Source: DATKKX01 sp035542775 (GTDB lineage: Bacteria > Planctomycetota > Phycisphaerae > UBA1845 > UTPLA1). Taken from it: a stretch of DNA of 25,510 nucleotides. Position 1 is the first letter of the stretch, and every line of letters begins with the position of its first letter. The DNA is taken from the NCBI GenBank assembly GCA_035542775.1, contig DATKKX010000452.1, positions 1 through 25,510 on the forward strand, read 5' to 3'. The position numbers and the translations under genes are program-made. The notes under the pieces were generated by a model. The model was given only the letters and a program-made list of their open reading frames with translations. It did no database searches and was not told where the DNA came from. Of this stretch, positions 8,139 through 14,004 are shown piece after piece.

Positions 8139-8189
8139 GATCACGTGGGCGGGCCGTCGCGCCTTTCGGCATGGATCACGTAGGGCGGG
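8139..8189 (+). repeat. Direct repeat GATCACGT(A)GGGCGGG upstream of the TlyA-like gene
   Basis: GATCACGTGGGCGGG (8139-8153) recurs as GATCACGTAGGGCGGG (8174-8189), identical apart from one inserted A. The second copy runs into the hairpin repeat. The first may be a decayed remnant of the same element, suggesting tandem insertion or slippage between rpsT and the methyltransferase gene. Confidence 0.5.
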
Positions 8190-8200
8190 TTTTACCCGCC
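8180..8200. repeat. Hairpin repeat, copy 2
   Basis: Contains GGCGGGTTTTACCCGCC, with the core GTAGGGCGGG...CCCGCC identical to that at 7709-7729. Flanking bases differ from copy 1, so identity is confined to the hairpin, as expected of a small mobile or REP-like palindrome. It lies in the leader of the TlyA-like gene. Confidence 0.7.
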
Positions 8201-8242
8201 ACCTCGCGCGGTGCCGGTTTCGGGGGGCAGGCGGCGGCGTTT

Positions 8243-8809
8243 ATGGCTTCCCATGAGCCCCATGAGTTTGCGTCTCGCGCCGGGGAGAAGCTAGACCACG
8301 CGCTGACATCATTCGGCGTCTCCCCGCAAGGCTGGACCTGCGCCGACCTGGGCTGCAGCACCGGCGGATTCGTCGACTGCCTCTTGCGTCATGGCGCCGC
8401 CAAGCTGTACGCCGTCGATAGAGGCTACGGTGTCCTGGCCTACCAGCTCCGCAACGACCCGCGCGTCGTCGTGATGGAGCGGACCGACGCCCTGCACCTT
8501 CATCTTCCGGAACCCGTGCGGCTAATCACGATCGACACCGGCTGGACGCGGCAGCGCCAGATCCTCCCAGCAGCCCGAGACCTGCTCGCCGCGGACGGCA
8601 TCATCATCAGTTTGATCAAGCCGCATTACGAGGCAGTCGGGTCGATGCTCCGCGGCGGCGTGTTGCCGGATGAATCAGTGGGGGCGGTACTCGCCGAGGT
8701 TCGCACGGATGTGGCCGCCACCGGCTTGCGCCTGCTGGCTGAAATAGAAAGCCCCATCCGCGGTCACGGCGGCAATCGGGAGTTTCTGTGGCACTTGGTA
8801 TCTGCTTGA
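8243..8809 (+). CDS. TlyA/FtsJ-type rRNA 2'-O-methyltransferase without S4 domain
   Basis: A 188-residue Rossmann methyltransferase closely resembling the catalytic part of TlyA, which 2'-O-methylates cytidines in rRNA. The SAM motif is DLGCSTGGFVDCLL (35-48), followed by AVDRGYGVLAYQLRNDPRVVV, a family hallmark. The K-D-K-E catalytic set of this superfamily is present as Lys16 (RAGEKLDHAL), Asp98 (ITIDTGW), Lys126 (LIKPHYE) and Glu180 (GGNREFLWHL). The N-terminal S4 RNA-binding domain of typical TlyA (about 60 residues) is missing. The chosen ATG follows the hairpin repeat; a longer frame from 8171 would only add repeat-derived residues and is rejected. The Shine-Dalgarno is weak. Hemolysin labels sometimes given to this family are not supported. 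Confidence 0.85.
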   Translation: MASHEPHEFASRAGEKLDHALTSFGVSPQGWTCADLGCSTGGFVDCLLRHGAAKLYAVDRGYGVLAYQLRNDPRVVVMERTDALHLHLPEPVRLITIDTGWTRQRQILPAARDLLAADGIIISLIKPHYEAVGSMLRGGVLPDESVGAVLAEVRTDVAATGLRLLAEIESPIRGHGGNREFLWHLVSA

Positions 8810-8881
8810 GCAGCGATTTGCCTCGCCGGATCGGAGGACCCCTGGGGCCGCTGCCGGGTCACGGGAATGACAGCCCTGACG

Positions 8882-9628
8882 TCAGCCCAGCTTCGCCAGC
8901 ACCTCGTCCGGCAGATCGAAGTTGCTGTAGACGTGCTGCACGTCGTCGTGGTCCTCGAAAGCCTCAGTGAGCCGGACGGCCCGCTCACCGATCTCCGCGT
9001 TGACCTTGACCGTCGTGCCGGGCACTTTGGTGATCTCCGAGTGCTGCACCGGCACCGACTTCGCGGTGAGAGCCCGCTTCACCGTGTCATAGGCCGTTGC
9101 CGAGCAGATCACCTCGAACATCTCGCCGTCACGCTTGACGTCGTCGGCGCCGGCTTCGAGGGCGATCTCCATCAACGCGTCCTCCGTCGTGTCGGAGGCG
9201 TTGATCGCAAAGACCCCCCGTGTTGTGAAGTTCCAACTGACGCAATTGGCAGGGCCAAGGTTCCCGCCTGCCCGCTCGAAGATCTTCTTGATCTCCGGCC
9301 CGGTCCGATTAGGGTTGTCCGTCAGTGTATCTACGATAAACGCCACGCCCCCCGGCCCGTAACCTTCGTACACTGCCGGCACGTACTGGGCACCGGAGCC
9401 TTCGCCGGTTCCGCGCTTGATGGCCTTGTCGATGGTGTCGGCGGGCATGTTGGCCTCTTTGGCCTTGTCGATCGCGTAACGCAGCGACAGGTTCATCGCC
9501 GGGTCGCCCCCGCCGCTCTTGGCGGCGACGATGATGTTGCGGGCCAGCTTGCTCCACAGCTTGCCGCGGCGAGCGTCGAGCATGCCCTTCTTGTGCTTGA
9601 TGGTTTTCCACTTGCTATGGCCTGACAT
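8882..9628 (-). CDS. yebC: YebC/PmpR family protein
   Basis: 248 residues starting MSGHSKWKTIKHKKG, the diagnostic N-terminus of the YebC/TACO1 family. Members have been described as transcriptional regulators (PmpR) and, in mitochondria and some bacteria, as translation factors that ease synthesis of difficult sequences. All expected blocks are present: ARNIIVAAKSGGGDP, NMPADTIDKAIKRGTG, YEGYGPGGVAF, NRTGPEIKKIFERAGG and an acidic C-terminal domain. Full family length. The Shine-Dalgarno TAAGGG overlaps the stop codon of the upstream TPR gene (11-base gap), so the two are probably cotranscribed. Its place at the end of a nusA-infB-rbfA run fits a translation role. It converges with the TlyA-like gene across 72 bases in which no clear terminator was seen. 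Confidence 0.95.
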   Translation of the reverse strand: MSGHSKWKTIKHKKGMLDARRGKLWSKLARNIIVAAKSGGGDPAMNLSLRYAIDKAKEANMPADTIDKAIKRGTGEGSGAQYVPAVYEGYGPGGVAFIVDTLTDNPNRTGPEIKKIFERAGGNLGPANCVSWNFTTRGVFAINASDTTEDALMEIALEAGADDVKRDGEMFEVICSATAYDTVKRALTAKSVPVQHSEITKVPGTTVKVNAEIGERAVRLTEAFEDHDDVQHVYSNFDLPDEVLAKLG

Positions 9629-9639
9629 ATCTTAAACCC

Positions 9640-12291
9640 TTACCGGTTCTGATTGCCCGCTGGTATTGTACCAGTAGTCGCGGCCTTTTGCCGCCCCTTC
9701 TCTTCGGCGGCCTGGCTCGCGGGCGTGGATGCGGCCGCTGGTGCCGTCTCCACGTCGCCGCCGTCAGTGAGTTGTCCCAGCTTCAGTGTGAGCCGCGCGT
9801 GCAGATGCCGGTGCTCCGCGTCCGGGGGCGGATCGTGGTCTGGAGCGGTTTGCTCAAGGGCCTTCTCCCAACAATCCCGGGCTGCGTCGATCATATGATC
9901 GCGATACAGGGCGTCGCCCAGGTGATCGAGCACGATCGGATCCCCCTCCGTCGCCTTCCGGATGGCCAGACGCAGGTAATAGACGGCGTCCTTGAAATGC
10001 CCCCCCTTGTATAGTACCCAACCCAGACTATCGAGATAGTTGGGCTCTTGTGGCCGCTTGGCTACCGCGAAACGAATCAGCCGCTCGGCGTCCTCGATCC
10101 TCTCACCCATGTCCGCCCAACTGTATCCCAGGTCGTTACAGGTGCCGGGATCGCCCGGCATCATTGCGTAAATCGCCTCGCGCTGCTGCGAGGCCTGCTC
10201 CCGCCGGCCGGTGAGCTCGTAGATCCGCGCCAACTGCCGCCGCAGGTTCACCAGCAGTTCCGGGTCAAGCTGACGGGTGCCACCCCGCCGGGCGAGTTCC
10301 GCCACCACGCCCAGCAGCTTGTTGGCGAGCTGCTCCGCCTCGCCGAATCGTTCCGCGAGGATCAGGACGGAAAGAAGATCGGTGTATGCGCTGTCGGTCG
10401 GCGCCGTGTTAGCGCGATCCCGATAAAAGTCAATCGCTTCATCATAGCGGCGCGCCAGCACGTAGCTCTGCCCGAGCAGCGTCTCGTAGAAACCGCGATG
10501 CGCCGGCAACTCCGCGCCCGTCTGGGCTACCTCAATGGCCGCATCCCACTGCTTGGCGGACCACAACAGGGAGATCAGCAGCCCGTTCAAGTTCATGTCG
10601 TCGGGATCATTGGCCAGCCACGACAGGACCTGCTGCTGGGCCTGGATATTGCGCCCGGCCGCCTGCAACTGAGCGGCGTATCGGCTTCGCAGGTCCGTGT
10701 TCGTCGGGTCGTCCGCCAGCCAGCGACTGACGGCTTCGATGGCTTGGTGGTTGCGGCCGGCCCGCGTCAGGGCGATGAGCCAGGCGTCGCGCCGGCTGGC
10801 TTCGTCGGGCGCCTCGGACAGCCAGGACTTGGCGGCATCCACCGCCTCGTCCGATCGCCCGCCACCCAACAGGGCCTCGATCAACTCCGCGGTAGCGGCC
10901 TTACGTTGATCATCTGTGAGATCCCGTCTCGCCAGCAGGCCGTGCAGGGCCGTTACTGCCTTGTCGTAATCCGCCTCGATCATTGCCAGTTCGAGGAGCT
11001 TCTGCTGGTAGGCGGCATCGCGGGGGTGGTCCTTCAGCAGGCTCTCGACCGCCGCTGTAGCCTCGCTGAACCGCAGCAGGCCCCGTTCGAGGAGGACCTT
11101 CAATTCGCGGGCCGGGAGGTTCTCGGGGTCGAGCCTCAGGGCCTCGTCGACGCAGACAGCCGCTTGGGCATAGCTCTTGGTTTCGAAGTAGCCCTCGGCC
11201 TGGGCCAAGCGTGTCACGGCGTCGTCTGGATAATCCGCGGCGATCTTGCGGAGCTCGTCCTGATAGACCGTGCTGCGCAGGTTGTCGTCGGGCAATTGAC
11301 TGGTGGCGAAGTTCAGCCTGGCACGGCAGCGTTCGGCGGCGGGGCCGGCGAGATCGGCCTTGGCGAAACCACCGTAGCACTCCTTGGCTTCCTGAAGACG
11401 GTTCGTGTTCAGGTACAGATTGAACAACTTCTCCCGCGCCACCGTTGAGCGGCGGTCCACGTCGTCGAGGATCTGCCGATAGATCTGTTCGCAGCGATCT
11501 CGCCGGCCGCGCCGCTCCATGGACTCGGCGAGCAAGCATAACGGCTCCGCCGACTTGCGGTCTTGTGCGAACGCCTTCAGCCACGCGGACTCGGCCTCAT
11601 CGGGCTCGTCCAGAGCGTCGTGGGCCCGGCCCTTGGCCAGGTACACGTCGGCGTCGTTGCAGCCCGCCTCGATAGCGGCATCCGCGGCTCGAATGGCCTC
11701 GTCCCATTTCTTCTTGGCGACGAACAACTTCGCGAGCGCCGCCTGGGGCGCGCCCCAGCCCTCATTCGCCGTCGCGGCGGCCCCCAATTCCTCGACTGCG
11801 GCGTCAAACTCGCCCGCGAGGGCCAGCAGGCGGCCGCAGATATAGAGCGCTGCGGCGTCACTCGGCTGCTGCTCACTCCGGCCGCGTGCCAGTTTCACCA
11901 GTTGTCGGAGCGCATCGCCCGCCGCCCCCTCGGTCAGGACCGCATCTACCTGCTTGTATGCCGCCGGCTGCCGGGCCATCAGCTCCTGCAGCAGGTCAAG
12001 GGCTTCTTTCAATTCGCCCCGATGGAGGTAAAGCCCCGCTTGGGCGACGGCCAGTGCGTCGCGCAGCGATGGATCTTCCGGTTTCTCGGCCAATGCCCGC
12101 CGGCAGGTCTCGACAGCCTCGGCGTAGTTCTTCGACTCGGCCTGCGTCCTGGCGGGTCTGGCGCCGGTCCGCTCCCGCGCCGTCCCGCCCGCTGGCTGGC
12201 TGGTCTGCGGTCGCCCGCAACCGGCGGTGAGATGAATCGCCACGATCACCGGCAATAGTCGGACGCTCATGCGGACCGTCGGGGTGAACAT
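9640..12291 (-). CDS. Large TPR-repeat lipoprotein
   Basis: 883 residues. The N-terminus (MFTPTVRMSVRLLPVIVAIHLTAGC) is a lipoprotein-type signal with Cys25 in a TAGC lipobox, so the protein is probably anchored in the periplasmic face of a membrane. A downstream ATG at 12270 also leaves an intact signal; the longer start is kept because a GGA lies about nine bases upstream. The rest is a chain of TPR-like helical pairs from about 50 to 830, e.g. ALAKLFVAKKKWDEAIRAADAAIE, YETLLGQSYVLARRYDEAIDFYRD and YLDSLGWVLYKGGHFKDAVYYLRLAI. The tail is Ala/Thr/Ser-rich. The last repeats resemble PEP-CTERM/PilF-like TPR proteins, but no specific partner can be named. It lies inside a run of translation genes, 58 bases after the glycosylase-like gene and 11 bases before yebC. 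Confidence 0.88.
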   Translation of the reverse strand: MFTPTVRMSVRLLPVIVAIHLTAGCGRPQTSQPAGGTARERTGARPARTQAESKNYAEAVETCRRALAEKPEDPSLRDALAVAQAGLYLHRGELKEALDLLQELMARQPAAYKQVDAVLTEGAAGDALRQLVKLARGRSEQQPSDAAALYICGRLLALAGEFDAAVEELGAAATANEGWGAPQAALAKLFVAKKKWDEAIRAADAAIEAGCNDADVYLAKGRAHDALDEPDEAESAWLKAFAQDRKSAEPLCLLAESMERRGRRDRCEQIYRQILDDVDRRSTVAREKLFNLYLNTNRLQEAKECYGGFAKADLAGPAAERCRARLNFATSQLPDDNLRSTVYQDELRKIAADYPDDAVTRLAQAEGYFETKSYAQAAVCVDEALRLDPENLPARELKVLLERGLLRFSEATAAVESLLKDHPRDAAYQQKLLELAMIEADYDKAVTALHGLLARRDLTDDQRKAATAELIEALLGGGRSDEAVDAAKSWLSEAPDEASRRDAWLIALTRAGRNHQAIEAVSRWLADDPTNTDLRSRYAAQLQAAGRNIQAQQQVLSWLANDPDDMNLNGLLISLLWSAKQWDAAIEVAQTGAELPAHRGFYETLLGQSYVLARRYDEAIDFYRDRANTAPTDSAYTDLLSVLILAERFGEAEQLANKLLGVVAELARRGGTRQLDPELLVNLRRQLARIYELTGRREQASQQREAIYAMMPGDPGTCNDLGYSWADMGERIEDAERLIRFAVAKRPQEPNYLDSLGWVLYKGGHFKDAVYYLRLAIRKATEGDPIVLDHLGDALYRDHMIDAARDCWEKALEQTAPDHDPPPDAEHRHLHARLTLKLGQLTDGGDVETAPAAASTPASQAAEEKGRQKAATTGTIPAGNQNR

Positions 12292-12349
12292 GCTTGCGTT
12301 CCGTGCGGCGGGAGGCCGGCCCCGGTCTGTTCTTGCCTCCGCCGACCGC

Positions 12350-13183
12350 TTATCTCGATTTGGTTGAGGCAGCGCCCTTGCCCCCTGCGGCCACCTTGCT
12401 TTTTACGGCCTTTCGTTCGGAGGTCGCCTTGGCTTTGGACGCCTCGGCCGCCTTTCCTTTCAAGCTTTCCACGGCCTTGGCTCTGGCTATGCCCTTGGCA
12501 GCCTCATCGGTCGCCGGCGGCTCCGTTCTTGTCGGCTGAACCGGAGCAACCAGCCGTGCGATCGCCGGCTTGCGTGGGGCGTGCGCCGCGGCGTGCCGTT
12601 TCAGGTACGTGTAAAAGCTGACCGCGTCCCGCTCCTTGATCACGCTTGCCAGGAACTTCTGGCCCTGCTCAATCGGCAAGTCCCTCGGAAGACAGCCGTT
12701 CTTCTGCAGGAATGCAAGCATGTTGACATCCAGCGGGATGGCATGCCCCTCGAGGCATCGCAACACCATCATCGCCTTGGCATGCGCCCCGAGTCCGTCG
12801 AGGTTGTTCAGGAACGATTCAGCGGTCCGCCGCGCGCCGGTCTTGAGAAAGCCGAGATCCAGGTGGTGCAGGCGATTGAAGATCGCCTGAAGCACCCGCG
12901 AGATCTCCTCCGCCGCGGGACGGCACATCGGGTAATCCGTGCCGATGATCTCGACGATCTCCGCGATGGAAGTCACCCGCAATTCGTTGTAATCCGCCAT
13001 GGCCGCCTGCAGCTTGCCTGTGGCCGCCGTGGCTCGTGACTCCGAGGCGTATGTGCTCAGGATCGACCACAGGAGCAGCTCCATCGGCTCTTCGCCCTCC
13101 CAGGCCTCGACCGGACCGCCGGTCTTCTTCAACCTGGTATGAAGTTGCTTGACCTTGTGGGCGTACTGGGCTTCTCTCTTCAT
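12350..13183 (-). CDS. Endonuclease III-like (HhH-GPD fold) protein with basic tail
   Basis: 277 residues. Residues about 30-200 resemble the helix-hairpin-helix DNA glycosylase fold: an ELLLWSILSTYASE entry helix, a hairpin at FLNNLDGLGAHAKAMMVL (124-141) and PLDVNMLAF, where Asp152 aligns with the catalytic Asp of endonuclease III. The position of the catalytic Lys (K120 in E. coli Nth) appears to be His134, and the C-terminal four-Cys iron-sulfur loop is absent, so glycosylase/lyase activity is doubtful. From about 203 the protein becomes a Lys/Ala/Ser-rich tail (AAKGIARAKA, KGKAAEASKAKA, KSKVAAGGKG) like histone H1 tails, suggesting non-specific nucleic-acid binding. Its ATG overlaps the rbfA stop (ATGA, 13180-13183), and GGAG precedes it by about eight bases. 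The fold call is moderate; function unknown. Confidence 0.75.
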   Translation of the reverse strand: MKREAQYAHKVKQLHTRLKKTGGPVEAWEGEEPMELLLWSILSTYASESRATAATGKLQAAMADYNELRVTSIAEIVEIIGTDYPMCRPAAEEISRVLQAIFNRLHHLDLGFLKTGARRTAESFLNNLDGLGAHAKAMMVLRCLEGHAIPLDVNMLAFLQKNGCLPRDLPIEQGQKFLASVIKERDAVSFYTYLKRHAAAHAPRKPAIARLVAPVQPTRTEPPATDEAAKGIARAKAVESLKGKAAEASKAKATSERKAVKSKVAAGGKGAASTKSR

Positions 13184-13641
13184 TGGCCGGCTCCGGTCTG
13201 AGATTGAGAATCGCGGCCTTCCTCGGTCTCGGCGGCGGTCTGGTCCTCGCTCGCCCCGTCAAGCTTGCTTTCGGGGGAGTCGCCGGTCCTTTGCCGCGAC
13301 TCGGCCGCGGCCGCGTCGATCATTCGTATGGTCTCTATGCCGATCTTGATTCCCCGATCCAGGTGAAATCGCAGGATCGGGCACTGCCGAATATCCAGTT
13401 GCTTGGCCAGCCGCGTCTGGATCATGCCGCGGGCGCTGGCCAGCCCCGTCATGGTCGTCTGTGACTCGGCGTCGGTGCCCATGACGCTCACATGAACGTC
13501 CGCGTAGCGCAGGTCGGCCGTGATCTCCACCCTCGTGACGCTGGTGAAGTGATGCACGCGCGGATCAGAAACCCGGTTGGCGATGGCGTCGCTCACCACG
13601 TCCCGGACGATGTGCGCCACCCTGGCAATGCGATGCGACAT
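13180..13641 (-). CDS. rbfA: 30S ribosome-binding factor A
   Basis: Single KH-like domain protein that binds immature 30S subunits near 16S rRNA helix 1 and helps late maturation. The 153-residue product starts MSHRIARVAHIVRDVVSDAI, then DPRVHHFTSVTRVEITADLRYADVHVSV (family core), then ARGMIQTRLAKQLDIRQCPILRFHLD. Residues after about 113 form a charged, Glu/Ser/Thr/Gln-rich disordered tail. It follows DUF503 after 40 bases and overlaps the glycosylase-like gene by four bases. The nusA-infB-(ylxP)-rbfA order is typical. Confidence 0.95.
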   Translation of the reverse strand: MSHRIARVAHIVRDVVSDAIANRVSDPRVHHFTSVTRVEITADLRYADVHVSVMGTDAESQTTMTGLASARGMIQTRLAKQLDIRQCPILRFHLDRGIKIGIETIRMIDAAAAESRQRTGDSPESKLDGASEDQTAAETEEGRDSQSQTGAGQ

Positions 13642-13681
13642 TACAATTCCCGCCGGGTCATTCCTCCGCCCGGGCGGCCTT

Positions 13682-13963
13682 TCAGAACAACTCGATGCTG
13701 TAATTCATCAACAGCACCGATCGATGGAAGCGAACCTCATCCACGATCTTGGACAGACAGCTCTCCGTGAACCGCCGGTCGTTTGAAACCATCGCCACGG
13801 CCAGCAGGCAACTGCGATGCTCATCCAGATGGGCCACTTCCGCCACCGAGACGTTATGCCGTCCGCCCAGCCGGTCCTTGAGACTCTTGACCGCGCGCCG
13901 TTTGTCCTTCAGCGACATCGCCTCGGGTATTCGTAGCTCTAATTGCAGGACGCCGACAACCAT
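13682..13963 (-). CDS. DUF503 (YlxP-like) protein
   Basis: A 93-residue DUF503 protein starting MVVGVLQLELRIPEAMSLKDKRRAVKSLKDRL, the family signature, with VSVAEVAHLDEHRSCLLAVAMVSND and a typical C-terminal strand. Members sit between infB and rbfA in many bacteria, as here (41 bases after infB, 40 before rbfA), and are suspected of a role in ribosome maturation, though the activity is unproven. AAGG lies four bases upstream of the ATG. Confidence 0.92.
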   Translation of the reverse strand: MVVGVLQLELRIPEAMSLKDKRRAVKSLKDRLGGRHNVSVAEVAHLDEHRSCLLAVAMVSNDRRFTESCLSKIVDEVRFHRSVLLMNYSIELF

Positions 13964-14004
13964 TTGCCTTCAAGGGGATGTCCTTGATCACCGATGCCTC
14001 GCGA

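Noticed and set aside
7708..8200. Repeat copies as a CRISPR array
   Set aside because: Only two near-identical copies about 470 bases apart with a ribosomal protein gene between them, and no cas genes.
8810..8881. Bidirectional terminator between the TlyA-like gene and yebC
   Set aside because: Only short imperfect GC pairings and no T-tract on either strand.
10048..11448. 466-codon open frame on the plus strand opposite the TPR lipoprotein
   Set aside because: The minus-strand product has a lipoprotein signal and regular TPRs; the antisense product has neither a start signal nor a recognisable domain.
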